This document shows, in pieces, positions 33,064 to 45,849 of a stretch of DNA of 64,000 nucleotides (its first letter is position 1; each line of letters starts with the position of its first letter). The notes below the pieces were generated by a model that was given only the letters and a program-made list of their open reading frames with translations, ran no database searches and was not told where the DNA came from. The translations under genes and the position numbers were made by a program. The stretch lies in assembly GCF_933775445.1 (NCBI RefSeq), contig NC_065876.1:4774001-4838000 (forward strand). Direction: 5' to 3'. This DNA comes from Argentina anserina (taxonomy: Eukaryota; Streptophyta; Magnoliopsida; Rosales; Rosaceae).

Positions 33064-34290
33064 TTAGTCCACCACCACATTCTCACCCTCTCCGCCTTCA
33101 ACCCCATCACCACCGCCATCAGCCCCTAGCCACCGTTCGATCGGCTTACACTGAACCTTATGCCTCATCTTCCAATCCAGCGCTTGACACCCACGCGAGC
33201 AATAATTGACCGTACCGCACACCGAGCACCTCCGAAACTCGTGCGCCCTCGTCTCGGGCCTCCCGCACCCCACGTGCGAGCACATCCTGAGCGCCACGCC
33301 CTCCAATCGCCGACCCGACCCGAACCACTCCTTCATGAACCGGTTCGCCGGGTGGACCTCCGGCCCGGGAACGTTGCACCCGAAATCGCTCAGCAGCGGG
33401 CAGCTGACCAGCCCCGTCAGGCACGCGTAGAAGTGCTGGTACTGGTGGGACCGCCACGTGGCGGAGGTTATAACCGACGCGAGCTCCCGCGCGTTGGCCT
33501 GGACTAGGAAGCGCCGTCCCTCCGAGACGTTCTGACGGACGCCGTAGCCGTCCTGGAGGCAATGCCCGAGCTCGCGGAGCGCGTCGATGTGGCCGAGCCC
33601 GGCGGCGCGTGCGCAGAGGGCCATGCCGGCTCGTGGATCCTTCTCTTTCTTGTCGCCGCCGCTGCCGTTGAACTGAATCACGGCGAGCGAGTAGAGCGCA
33701 CGCGTGTGGCACCGCATGGCGGCCTTGGCCATGAGCGAGGCGCCACTGCCTCGGTGTTGTAAGCAATAAAATCGGATCTGTATGAATAATTCGTTAGCGG
33801 GCCGCTGCCAGGAGAAATATCTCTTTTTATTTTTTTTTATGAATAATTCGTTAGCTAAATTACTGGAAAAATTGACTGACCATTCCGAGAGTGTAGCAAG
33901 CTTCGATGTTACCGGAGCTAACGCAGAGCTTGAGAAACCGGTGAGCCGAGTCGGACCAGTTCTTGGCTCTGATAGCAAAAGCTCCCGGTCCGGCTTTGGA
34001 AAGTACCAGAGAGTGAAGACCGAACCGGTTCAGTCTCTTACATCTAATTATACCCAAAAAAACAAGAAATCAAAAACTGTTCACTGAGAAAAGATTGATA
34101 GAATGAGAAGAAGCGTTGCTTACGTGATGAGGACGTTGATGAGATCGGAGGGAGACGACGCAGAGGAGCTGAGCTTGCAGAGGATGGAGACGACGAGATC
34201 GTCGGGCAAGTCGTCGAAGAAATCCGACTTGGCAGCGGTGGCGAAGGTGGCGGTTCTTCGAGAGGTTCTGAGCCTTTTCCTGTTCGTCAT
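33064..34290 (-). CDS. F-box protein with Sel1-like repeats and MYND zinc finger (At1g67340-like, 347 aa)
   Basis: Three exons on the minus strand: 34290-34124, 34043-33881 and 33777-33064; the CDS is 1044 nt. Exon 1 holds the F-box start (DFFDDLPDDLVVSILCKLSS). Exons 2-3 hold Sel1-like repeats (AHRFLKLCVSSGNIEACYTLG, ALCARAAGLGHIDALRELGHCLQDGYGV). The C-terminus holds a MYND finger (C-SHVGC ... CSVCGTVNYCSRGCQALDWKMRH). The architecture and splice points match the plant F-box/MYND family typified by At1g67340. Such proteins serve as SCF substrate receptors; the MYND finger should bind partner proteins. Intron 2 (33778-33880) uses a GTCAGT donor and contains an 18-bp direct duplication. The frame also stays open through that intron in another phase, so the spliced model rests on homology. 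Confidence 0.9.
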
Positions 34291-36683
34291 GGTTTCCTCA
34301 TGACCTGGATTTCGAAGCAGTCAGTGCGGTGGTTCCGGTTTGTTTTCTTGGGTCGGGTTGGGCGTCTCGTTTTCTATAGAGTAGCGTCAGCTCTATTTTC
34401 ACGTTGTTGTGTGCAGAAAAGGAGAGAGGTAAAAGACGGGAGTAGAATCGTGGGACGGGCTTATAAACAAGTAGCAGAGGACTCAGGAGAGGAGACCAGT
34501 GCGTGGACCCCTCATGATGAGAAAAATATAATTAAAGAAAAAGAAACGAAATCTTGAATAGGATATTAATTAATTACTTTTGTATTTGTTTTTTGGGTGG
34601 GGAATTAAATTGGGGGACGCTCTCGATCTTAGCGGTCAAACAATCTCCGTTGACCGATTTTTACGTGGAAGTGAAAACAAAATTTATCTGAGAAACAAGA
34701 TGTAGGGCCGGTAGGGTTTTGAGTACGGTAATTTCCATGGCGTCTGTATCGAACTATACATGCATGACTTGTATGGTGATGCATAATGGGATGCGATGTC
34801 TATTCTATGTATTTAGTTTCCCTGACCTTGCGTCGAAATGTGCCGTAATTGGATTGAAATAATGTCTCGAACCATAATTCTAATGTATTTTGAGGGTTTA
34901 TATCACATATGTATATAGTTTTTAGTGAACGCACGTCGTAAATTTTTAATTATGTGTGCAGAAAGTAGAGTGTTATTTACATTACGTATGACATTTTATT
35001 GTTAGTTTGGGATATAGAAAATTTTAATTTTTACTTTTATTCTATCTCACCGTTCAGGAACTACGTATTGAAAATAGGTAGGTAGTGTGTTGTAGCCTGT
35101 AGGTAATTTAAGGTGACAATAATCTTTAATTGAGGTTTTTTGTAACATAATTAACAAGTTTCATCATAAAAAAAACATTAGCAACAAATTTTGAAGAGCA
35201 CATTGTCTTATATATGTGACTTGTGTGTGTCTACTTTTTGCTTCACCACAAAAACACGTACAAACACAAATTTTTTATTATAAATATTGATTTAAATTTC
35301 GGTGATATTCTTTGTTAATTATTATTCTATGTTCGTTATAAAAGTCAATTTAACTGTTGTTTAAATCCATTATCGATCCATTCCATCAATTAAAGAAACA
35401 AGGAGGAACCATTTCAACTTGAATTTTTGTTGCATGCTTGTTTGTTGGTTCACGGCTGAGTTGTATTTGATTTATTTGTATATCCGATCCATAAGTCATA
35501 AAAGATACATAAATTTCATGCATGAATATATTGGCTAAAATTTTCTTATCAATTATTATCCGTATGCCATGTATGTACATTATACTATTCGATCTGCCCG
35601 TCCCTACGTAGTACGTACGGCGTGATAATGGTGTAAAATAAATGGACATTGGTGATAATATGAGTTCATTACTATATTACGTACGATATACAAACTAAAA
35701 AAGTTAAAATCATATCCAAAAACATGCATGTCTACTCTCACTATGAATTTATGTTATGTCGTTTAGTCATTTTCTATATGATAATCATTTAAGCAAATGT
35801 TTAGAGATTAGAGAATATACTTAACTGATATTGGTCTTGCTTTTCTGGCAAATACATTGTAATATCAGCAGTGAAATTGCAAATGTTGCTACCGAATTGC
35901 AGAATGCGAAGCTAGCTAGCTTATCTAGTTAGCTTCCTAGATTTTGGTACGTAATTATATGTTGATTCGGATAAACAAGAAGAATTCGGATCAGTTAAAG
36001 ACTAGTCGGCTAAGCCTCTAAGTAGCATGAAAAACATGGAACTTGACTAGTCTAATTAATCGTTTGGCTGCATCCATGAGTGGCGGAAAAGCCAAACATT
36101 TCTAGAGCCGTCGAGCCGTCGAGGTATGATGATTAGTTTTCACATGTTATCGGATTTGATCCCCTAATCCGTAAAACTGGATGAGACATTATCTTTGATC
36201 AATATAAACTCTTCATCATCACAAATTTGAAAATAAAATTAATTACTATACATATTTTTGGTTGTAGAAACGTGGAAGTTGGCACAGACGTAAACCATCG
36301 TGTAAGTACGTTTCATGAAAAGTATAATTTTGATCTGTCATTATACACTGTTTGGTGCCTCTCTGCATGCATGTAATTAACCCCTCCGTATTTTTTTATG
36401 TGTGTGTTCTAAAAACATATGATGATTAGCTATCATCAACTTTCTATTTTACCAACGGATGCATGCAATAGTGGTAATGGGCTGTTGTGGCTTAAGTAAA
36501 ATCTCGAGTTCGAAATACTGTGGATGCAGCACCATACACTGGGAGAGTTAATCATTCGACGGATGCCGTCAAACACTCGGAATAAACAGCTTGTAAAAGA
36601 ATACAACCCGGATATGCCAAATTTTTTTAAAAAAAAACTTTCTATTTTAATATGTATGTAATAATAACTGTGAAGAGACTAGC
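34291..36683. other. Upstream region of the F-box gene and AT-rich intergenic DNA
   Basis: No further gene seen. An inverted pair of W-box cores (CGGTCAA 34633-34639 and TTGACCG 34650-34656) lies about 350 bp upstream of the F-box start codon. Confidence 0.4.
34633..34656. promoter_or_regulatory. Inverted W-box pair
   Basis: CGGTCAA and TTGACCG are exact inverted repeats separated by 10 bases. TTGAC(C/T) is the WRKY-factor core. The location upstream of the F-box gene makes it a plausible stress-response site, but this is motif matching only. Confidence 0.3.
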
Positions 36684-38044
36684 TTGTTCTATAAAGTAGG
36701 CTGTTTGAGTACGTACGTAGAGGCAACAGCGTACCGTCACCATCTAAACGGTGTAACTCGTATATCACAAAATTTATGTACCGGGCAACAACGTATCGTT
36801 ACCTACGTAGAAGATATGTTGCTCAGGAGAATTTTTCGGACGGGCAACACAACAATGTTTAGGGTTTCTTCCTCGCCAACGGTTAAATGAACGTTTAGTT
36901 GAGATTCCAGGCCGGTATCTAAGAATTGTAGTAAGTATCCTAATTAGTTCCTACTAATTAAGAACACTACGTACGTGCTCCAACGGTAAATGGGTCATTT
37001 GCTTGTGGTTTCAACTTTCAACAGGGTTGGTGTTTGTGAGTCATGCACTTCAATTCCTCATTACAAACCCTTGCGCGCATGGTACAGTCCAAGTTGAGAT
37101 CCAAGTTGAGAGAAAGAGATGGATTGAGTTTGCAAACCAAGTTATGTTAGATACTTACGTATATGAACTATAAAGAATACGTTCCGAAATATAATAACCA
37201 TAATATATAATGAACTTGGATCCCCACTGCTATTATAAATTTGGAGATGGCAATGTCGATTTGGATAAAGCTTTGAAGATGTGGAGGAGTTGGTGGAACA
37301 CAAATCTCTTGTTCTTTGTCCATTCCCTTAAAATAGTTTGGTAGAAAATGAGTGCTGCGTTGCAACATATCGCATTGCTTGATTTGCTGCCATATTGCCA
37401 AAAGTATATGCACCTTTCGAACAAAAACAAACCCATCTTCACTTTCTTATTTTTGGCATCACAAAAATTTAGAAATTGATCTAACTTGGATCTTAATCAC
37501 AATCATAACCAAACCCAAGAAGTTAAAACATCGCAATCAAGCTTAAGAAATATTAATTATATGATGTAAAGCATTGGTAATGTGGTGAGATTAGAACCAA
37601 GAACATGCATGGCCAATTTGTAAAGGGGGGCGAAATTTTATCCACACACTTGGCTTAGTTAGTAGTACTGATTTGATCTTCGCCTATATTATGATGTGTA
37701 GCTATCAATTCAAGCTTTTAAGGTTTGCGATGACTATGCCTTGTATGTTTGATTATTATGGCAAGTTCGCAACGCTAGCTAAAGACTTGATAATAATTGT
37801 TATTAGCACAAGTAAGCAATGAGTACCCTATGCATCATTGCTACTCAACCCTCGAGTACTATGTCAGGTTCAGCTACCTATTTTGTTAGGCTAAGCTTCA
37901 TCTATTAGTTGAAAGGTAGCTTAACTGGATAATATAGATCAAGTCAAAGCTCAGTCCAACTTGATTGGATCCACCCAGTTCTAGAATCTCGATCATTCCA
38001 CTAGATATATATGAAGGGTTGGTCTTAATTTCTCTTTCATCTTT

Positions 38045-38089
<45 letters not shown>

Positions 38090-40127
38090 ACACACGAAAC
38101 CGTTCATATGGGTAGATATTCGTAAATATGGGAATATGATACTAATCTATGAGATGAGGTCTGACGTACTTTATATCTGGACCCTTAAGAAAAATTCATG
38201 GTTTCGCCACTGGGTATTAGGTTAATCAGCAATATGGGTAATCCTATGACACAACAAATAGCTTTATGAATTAATTGTAACTCGTAAGTTTAATTAAAGC
38301 TAATCAAAATTTGGGGTGTCATATCGTACGTACATCATATATTTTCTCACTAAATTAACCAGAAAATGTCAGACGACAACAACTCTTATTCGATTCTAAA
38401 TCCATGCGATGCAATTATACGTACGTGGGTTTGCGTTGCGTGCTGCATAAACTTGATGTATAATTATTTTTCATCTCATGTTAACTATGTTCTAAATATC
38501 CCGATATATGTTTGGTATCTTCGATATATTCTTGATATTAAAAAATTATATGATATCCTATATATTCTTTCAACTCATCAGTCAATGCTAATTTCATATT
38601 TAAAATCCGATATATCGGGTCAACCCGATTAAATATTTTTTATTTATTTCAAATAAAAATGTCATTATTTTACTTCTATTAGAAAATAAAAAATAACTAA
38701 ATGTAAAATTGAGACATGATGTCCCTCAAATCAGTGAAATATTTCATCATTTTCGAACGCAAAAACTTCATATTCATATTCAAATTGATTTTGAACGTTG
38801 AAAACATCATCGTGCGAAACCTTCAACTTCATATTTAAAGTCAAACCATTGTCTATATGCGGCAAATCCAACAAATAATTATTTAGACACTTATTTTTAT
38901 TGTATTATGTGAAACCATTTAAGTAATTTTTTTTTAAATTTAGTACTTGGTTGTAATAAAATCCATAAATTTAATTAAAAATAGCAAATATGATAACTCT
39001 TATATATATTTTTACCATTTAACTGATATGATTATGATAAGCGATATTTAGACAATTGTCTGCAACAAGTAATCCCATTCCAATTAATAAATTACTTCAG
39101 ACCAGAAAAACAATTAGTAAATTACTTAATCAAGACCTGCCTCACTTAGTCTCTAACCAAACTCCTGCTGCTAATTACTGAGATCGATATATTATAAATA
39201 CTGACACGAAAACAAACACACTACGTGCAAATATAATAGCTAGGGTTTATACCATACTCAACCTATGAAAGCCCCAGAACCATAATGACAATCCATGTTC
39301 TGAAAGCGACAGACATAAGTCTCTTTATCTTTAATTAATTATCTTAACTGTGACGGGGTTAATAAGCCATAATCACAAGCAGAGCTACATCAGCAAAGAG
39401 TTATTTTCACAGATTAACTTCTACTTAAGCTCGGGCATGGGTCGGTTATTTGCCCTAGTTTTATATTCCGGCCATGACAGTTAATTTGCTTAATCACTTT
39501 AGTCTTTTGGGGATAGATATCAGTAATTAAGCAAATGATGTGAAATGGATAGTCTTAGGTTTCGCTTATGGACCTCGCAACTTAGTATAGACTGAAAATG
39601 ACAGATCGATGCATGATATATACAAAGTGCTTCTGCATATATATCTACAACTTTTCTGCATTATATGCTTATGACTTATTGAGGGGCATAATCACTGCAC
39701 CCAAGTGCTCACACATGCATGCTTGCATCAGAAAACTTGAATAGAAGCAAAGGGGGAAAAAGACCCGTATGATGATCTTTAATTTTTAACCACAATTATT
39801 TGACAACTATGCTCAGTTTTGAAGGATTCCCATATCCGTCCAAGCAACTTTTAGGGTTTGGTACATTGCGCATTTGAAGTTCATACATGTGTGCGTTGTT
39901 TTGGAAACATATTTTTCGGCCACTCGATCTTTATATAACAAAATTGCCCATTTTAAACAAGTAAACAGTATATAGAGTTGATAAAAAGTGTAGCATTTAC
40001 TTGAAGGCAAGGAAGAAGCATCACACGGAAAATGAGTAGGTGAAAGCTTTCAGTGGAAGTTAATTCCAAAACCCTAATTAGTTTTTTTTCTTTTCTTTTT
40101 ACCAATAGCTAGAAGGTTCTCGACTCC
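36684..40127. other. Gene-poor AT-rich DNA with an AT microsatellite
   Basis: (AT)20 at 38047-38086. ORFs here are short with no recognisable motif. No transposon ends identified. Confidence 0.4.
38047..38086. repeat. (AT)20 microsatellite
   Basis: Uninterrupted 40-bp AT dinucleotide run. Confidence 0.98.
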
Positions 40128-40583
40128 TTATATTATCAACAAGATGGTTCTGATTTTTTTTTGAACTGGAGAACTTGCATTAAAACAAACCAAACAAAGG
40201 AGAATTACAAGTGAAATAAAAGACAAAGGCGTAGTATCTTGAGTAAGTACTTCCTGAAAGGAGAGATGAGGCATAAACTGAAGCCACTCAGTCGGATACT
40301 TTCTCCTGCGAGATAACATAGCCATGAAATCAGCAGCTTTGTTAGCTGATCTGCTGGTCCAACTCCAGCTAAACGAAGAGAGAGCAACTGTTGATGTCCG
40401 GATATGTTCTATCAGAGGCTGAACTGTCCAATCGATAGACTTAGTTGAATTTTTTAGGGCATTAACCAGATGGAGGGAATCACTTGGCAATGAAAGTGCC
40501 AAAATAACTCCCATTCTGATTCCCAATGCCTTTGCGATCATGGGAGAGGCTGCAACACAAAACCGAGAACGACCTGCCACCAT
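40128..40583 (-). pseudogene. Plant RNase H-like domain fragment (LINE-derived type)
   Basis: The minus-strand frame of 151 codons reads CVAASPMIAKALGIRMGVILALSL, VNALKN, IDWTVQPLIEHIRT and WTSRSANKAADFMA. This is the core of the RVT_3/RNase H-like domain found at the end of plant LINE polyproteins and in free-standing copies. The catalytic N-terminal part is missing, so this is a remnant. A run of T/A (40150-40200) adjoins its 3' end. Confidence 0.7.
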
Positions 40584-42110
40584 AATTCCAGAACTTCAAT
40601 AAGCTCTTCTTTTGTTTTGAAAGATACCATTTTCAGACAAGCCAATTAGTTTCATAACCAACGTACTGCTTGGCAACGGTGGGTACGTACACATGAAGCG
40701 TGCCACTTGGGGCTACCAATATAATCCTATCAATACCCTTAATTTTGAGAGTCTCAGTTCTAATTGCTATAGCGTTTATCTCTTTAATTTATTTTCTGTC
40801 TCAATCTTCCTAAAAAAATGTTATAATGTATTACATGTGATAGTCGAGTACGTATGAAACGGTATGATAGTAAGCATTAAATCTATACACACTCAAATGA
40901 TCGAAGACGGATGTTATGCCTAAAGTCCAAAGAGAAATACAAAATTCCTCAAAAATCACGAACTTGGTTATTTTGATCGATCTCCACGTATGATTTTACA
41001 TCACATCGATCAGTACGTTCATTTTGGTTTGCACCCACTCAATCACACTCCTCTTATTCATTTTCTATCCGGTGTACACTTTTTTTTAACTAAAGCATGT
41101 AGACATCCTGCAAGCGCTTTGTACAATATGCATGATGTGACAAGTACTATCCAAAATTGAAATGAAAGTCTAAGAACTCCCACCATTTTGAGTTCTAGCC
41201 CGTAAAGCAATCTACCAACTTGCGTTGATAATTGATTCCTTGTACAGTCAAATGACTCGGCCCATAGAAACATACTTCAACAGACAACTGTTATCAGTTT
41301 AATTACCAGTTAATTAAGTGGTTTTAGTGTCACTGATTGCTGTATATTCTACGATATAATCATTTCTCATTACATATTTCCAAAAAAAAAATCATTTCTC
41401 ATTACATGCATGCATGCTGTGCAATTACGAATCTAAATCTGATTTGACAATTTGATCCTATTCTATATTCTATTTGACGAAAGAACATCAACTCATAAAC
41501 CATCTTCGATCATCGGCTTATAACATACGTGTATTTGGTGAACATACGTATATGCTTAAAATTAAATACACATTTCTGGAAACTGAAAGGTGTGTGAAGG
41601 TGTACAAGATATTAGAAGTTAAGAACGTACAACTAACATGGAAACACATGGTTTGACAAAATGATGGCGGATCGAGGTGGATGGTGGGTGGCGTATCAAA
41701 CTCTCTGAGTTTTGCCATGGACTTTCGGTAGCTGCAGGGGACCAAAGCTTTGGGGATGGATACATGTACACACAATAATAACAACGATCATGGAAGTCGC
41801 GGTTGTTTCTTTTAAGATCGAGTAGGGCTCCACTTTTCTTCATTAATCATGTTTTATTTGTCAAACACAGGCATGCATGGTGATATCGACAATGGGAATA
41901 AGATTGAGTAGGGTTCTTTCTTTGAAGCCAGGCCGGCCACTCATTGATGATGATCGACACTTCCAGAGTGTGTACGTCTGGAAATATGGAAACTACAAAA
42001 CTAATATCAAATTAACTATGTGAATCGTAATGACGTAGTCGCTTTTGCTTTATTTTTTTATCGAAGAAAACTTCAAAGATAACTAAGTCAGATGGAAATA
42101 TTTTTTTACC
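40584..42110. other. AT-rich intergenic DNA
   Basis: No gene or element ends recognised. Confidence 0.35.
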
Positions 42111-42178
42111 TTAGGCCGGGCTGATTACATTAGGCCGGACTGATTACATTAGGCCGGACTGATTACATTAGGCCGAGG
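42111..42178. repeat. 19-bp tandem repeat, about 3.6 copies
   Basis: Unit TTAGGCCGG(G/A)CTGATTACA at 42111, 42130 and 42149, with a partial fourth copy at 42168. Confidence 0.95.
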
Positions 42179-42619
42179 CGACGGTGAAACAATAATAGAA
42201 TATTTATGAGTGGAATTTATAATCATTAACATATACCTAGATAGTTTTCAGACTTTTCACTAACAAATGTATACATGAGTTTTTATCACTTGCGACATGT
42301 TTGAAGCTATAAATGTTAAATTTTAGTATTCAAAAAATCTTTGGGTTTTGTTTCAGCAAACCCCACATACTTGCTGATCGACCTAAAAAAAAAACCTCAC
42401 ATACTTGAACTCCTAATTGAGAAATGATGTACCAATGTTTGATGGTGATAGTCGATGAGGCGAACTGGCACTTGTTACGACTCTTTTTGTCTGCTTAACA
42501 AAGGAATAAGGACATCTCAGACCAATTAAACGAATTCAGTTGGTAGGATCTTATCTTCACCATGAATGATCCTACGGGCGAACATCAAAATGCCCTTGGT
42601 TATGCTCACTTATAAGTAA

Positions 42620-43288
42620 GGTTTTAAAAAGTGCTAGGCGGTATGCTGACGGAAAACTACTTCTTAGCGCCTAGACGGTTAGGCGGCACCTAGTCGGTTT
42701 TAAATTATTAAATATTTATTTATTTTTATACATATATTTAAACTATTTTAATGATTAAAAATATATAATGATGTTTAATATTAATTTTAAAAATACTTAA
42801 AATAGTCTAAATTCACATAACTTAAGTAGAAAGTCCATAAAAATATTTGAAGAAAAGATAAATAATGAAACAAATGCAATAATACTAAATCTCAATTTAT
42901 TTCTCTCCAAATTATTTCCTAACTCATTCAGTATCGGACTCAAACTTAATATTCATATTTTTCTCCTCTTCTTTTGTTGATGAGATTCAGTTTTCAGAAA
43001 ATAGACAAAGAGTGAGAGCTACGGTCTCTTTTAGTTTTTTTTTAATGTCAAATGATGATTGACCGACTATGACTGAATAGAGCTAATTAGACCGCTTATG
43101 ACTGAATAGGGCCGCCTAGGACTGAATATGGCCGCCTAGGACTGAATAGGGCCGCCTAAGACCGCTCAGAACCGCCTAGGCGGCCGCCTAATTCACAAAA
43201 CGCCACAGATAGCCGTCGAGGCAAAAAGCGTGGCGGTGGGTGACCTCCTAGCGCCTAGGCGCCGCCTAGACCGTTTTTTAGAACATTG
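42620..43288. mobile_element. MITE, 669 bp, with TSDs of about 11 bp (Mutator-like)
   Basis: Flanks are CTTATAAGTAA (42609-42619) and CTTCTAAGTAA (43289-43299), one mismatch. The ends GGTTTTAAAAAGTGCTAGGCGG and, reversed, GTTCTAAAAAACGGTCTAGGCGG form imperfect inverted repeats. The right part has 20-21 bp subterminal repeats (GGGCCGCCTAGGACTGAATA and variants, 43060-43165). The TSD length suggests a Mutator-type element. No coding. Confidence 0.7.
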
Positions 43289-43438
43289 CTTCTAAGTAAT
43301 GTGATGGTAGACATTTGAACGGTTTAAATTATGAATGATGATGCCTTATATGAATAATGATGAAGGCAAATTTGTATGTGCCTGATTAATACTAATATAC
43401 TAAGGGCCGGAACATATTACATAGACGATAAGAAAATA

Positions 43439-45509
43439 GTGTTGTTATTAACACACCCTATATCTCTATTAACACACCATTTTCTATTTTTTAATACTTT
43501 ATTTGACTTCTATTTACCAGCTACCCAAACTACCATTTACTTGACTTTATTTTTTCTTTTTCTTTTCTTTTGAGTATCCTCAAATTCCAACCCTTGTTTT
43601 TATCATATATATATATATATATATATAAACTCTTGCTTTTATCGGCGACGAGTGTCGTCTCTCTCACTCTCACCATCATATTATTTTGATTCAAAATCCG
43701 AACTCCGACTTGGCCAAATATGAAGAATCAAGGTAAGCTTGACTTTCTTTTGCCCTAGCTCTCGCACTAAAAGTGGAATAGGTTTTTGCATGATAGCAAG
43801 ATGATGCTTGATTTTGATTAAGAGTTGGGTAATAGAACAAATTGTGGTTTAGGGTTCATGTTCAATACGATTAATTACCTTTACTTCATGTTTGGTTTTA
43901 GATTAGTATTGCAAGTATTATGGTATCTTGATATACAATTACTGAATTTGGGATTAATAATCAATTCAACGAAACCCATAATTTTTCTCTCATTATATAG
44001 TGAACCGCAGTCATGGAAGAACAAGAATTAGAACCATCTTTGGAGAAAATTGTCCATCTGATTTGCAATGGAAACACCGAAGAAACACATATGTTAATTG
44101 ATCATGGAAGCCCCTTCGAGTCCATCAAGCCTTTTGGTAAAATTCTACTATATTTGAATCCATTGCTCTTTGTTATCATGGTTATGACTAAATTGGTTGA
44201 TTTTGAGATTATTGAAGCTAGTTTTGAATTCATTGTTTGTTGTGGACTAGTGACATTTAGTATGAAATAACTCAAAATTTAGATAGTTTTAAGTTTTAAA
44301 CAACATTGGAGGCAAACTAAATATTTATGCTAGAGTCAGATTATGATAGTGACAAAAACTCCTTTAATTTCAAACTATCAAAGAGTAGCATAATTGGGAT
44401 GGATAAACTGAGTTAAGGAATTATATATACAAGAGTGTCATTGATTTTGTAATTTGATAAATTATTGCGATGACTCTTTGTACTTAATGACCAATAGATG
44501 GTTATTGAATGTGAAGTATAATTTTCTTAGCTATAACTTATGTCAAGGCTATTTAATACTTGCATTCTATTTTTTTAGTTACATTACTTACTCTTTACTA
44601 TAACTTTAGAGCATTATGGTTTTTTAGAAAAACTTCTGGAAATTAGCATACTACTAACAAGGATTATATATGACTGATTACTATTTTGTTATCTAGGAAG
44701 TCAAGTAGAGATAAGTGAAGTAAACATAATGCATTCTTTGTTGGAAGTAGAATTTGATAGTCGAGAAGATCTTCTTGCTGCCGTTCATAAAATTACACTC
44801 ATGGAAGGGTACGTAACTGTTATAAAAAGATCAAAATCGGAAAAAGTGTGTTCATTGGGTGTGATAGAGGTGGTAAGTATCGAGACACTAGGATGGTACC
44901 ACTAGAGAATAGAAAAAGGAAGACATCATCTCGCTCAATAGATTACTCTTTTGAAATTGTGGGGAGGAAAAAACCTGAAGGCTTTTGGAAGGTGGAAATA
45001 AAAAATCTGAAGGTTTTTGCGCGCATTCATGAGGAAGACCAAGTGCTTTTGATTTTTTTTGTGGACAACTGCGGATCAGTTCCTAGTGTGTTTTATGGTC
45101 GTTTTGGCCAACTAAAATAACTTTTGAATATGTGTAGGCTCTGATGGAAATGTAAACTCTCTATGTTATGTATGTAAAATGACATTCAATTGTGCAATCT
45201 CAAATGCTAATTTGTCTATCCGGAGAAAGTATTATAATATATTAAATTATGTGATATATATCCAGGTGAAGAAATTAATGTTGGGTGTGTAAATAAATTA
45301 ATCCTTTACAACACCCTAAATTAATTATCATTAATAAATAATTTTGACTTCTAAAAGAAAGTTTAAAAAAATAAGAAGCGTTGGAATCTGGGAATGCTCA
45401 AAAGAAAAGAAAAATAAATGGTAATTTAGGTAACTGGTAAAAGAAACCAAATAAAGTATTAAAAAATAGAAGAGGGTGTCAATAGAGATATAAGTTGTGT
45501 CAGCGCCCT
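43439..45509 (+). mobile_element. MULE (Mutator-like element), 2.07 kb, with long TIRs
   Basis: The left end (43439 onward) and the reverse complement of the right end (45509 leftward) share long blocks. Examples are TATATCTCTATT(A/G)ACAC, TTCTATTTTTTAATACTTTATTTG and CTTTTCTTTTGAG, over about 150 bp. Flanks AAGAAAATA (43430-43438) and GAGAAAATA (45510-45518) are a 9-bp target duplication with one change, the Mutator length. The interior carries an exon-intron gene with a FAR1-like DNA-binding domain. An AT microsatellite (43605-43627) lies just inside the left TIR. It ends 340 bp before the UBA5 start codon. Confidence 0.82.
43720..45120 (+). pseudogene. MULE-borne FAR1/MURA-type N-terminal DNA-binding domain, no catalytic domain
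   Basis: Consistent GT-AG exons: 43720-43732 (MKNQ), 44011-44136 (VMEEQELEPSLEKIVHLIC...) and from 44697 (GSQVEISEVN...). All junctions are phase 1. The last exon has LLEVEFDSREDLLAAVHKI, then IGCDRGGKYRDTR and SFEIVGRKKPEGFW, the WRKY-GCM1-like zinc-binding region of FAR1/MULE transposases. A small indel near 44847 shifts the frame between these two parts. The expected THNHEPS continuation is replaced by an unrelated tail ending at 45120. No DDE core exists, so the element cannot transpose itself. Confidence 0.7.
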
Positions 45510-45518
45510 GAGAAAATA

Positions 45519-45849
45519 TGAGAATGATTTATGTCGGACAATATCAGGCATGCTTTCGCTAATTACACCCAGTCCCAAAAGGAAACACAGACACCCAGAG
45601 TTTCCTAGTTGGGCCTTAATCCAGCCCAATATGTTTTGGACTTGAGGTTTGATTTACTCTTAAGAGTCCCTCAGAGCAGCTCTGGCAACAGTGAGAGAGA
45701 GAGAGCTTTATACCTTTCCTTTCCCAAACGTAACAAGGCAACGAATTTAAGAGCGGTTTCCATTATAATTACAGAATCAAAATCACAGTCTCTCTCTGCT
45801 CAGAAATCAAATTCAGCTTCGGAAAAGAAGAAGAGAGAGAATCGAAGCA
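45519..45849 (+). promoter_or_regulatory. UBA5 promoter and 5' UTR region
   Basis: The gap between the MULE and the UBA5 start codon. It contains a GA-rich leader (45691-45706 and 45825-45840) typical of plant 5' UTRs. No TATA box stands out. Confidence 0.4.

Noticed and set aside
33158..33766. 202-codon Arg-rich ORF on the minus strand
   Set aside because: It overlaps the third exon of the F-box/MYND gene in another frame; composition is that of a GC-rich shadow frame.
36684..36890. 68-codon ORF in AT-rich intergenic DNA
   Set aside because: No motif, no splice context, no neighbouring support.
37965..38225. ORFs across the (AT)20 tract (YIYIYIY repeats on both strands)
   Set aside because: Microsatellite translation; no gene.
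42620..45509. One composite transposon covering both inverted-repeat elements
   Set aside because: Each part has its own ends and its own target duplication (11 bp and 9 bp), so they are two separate insertions.
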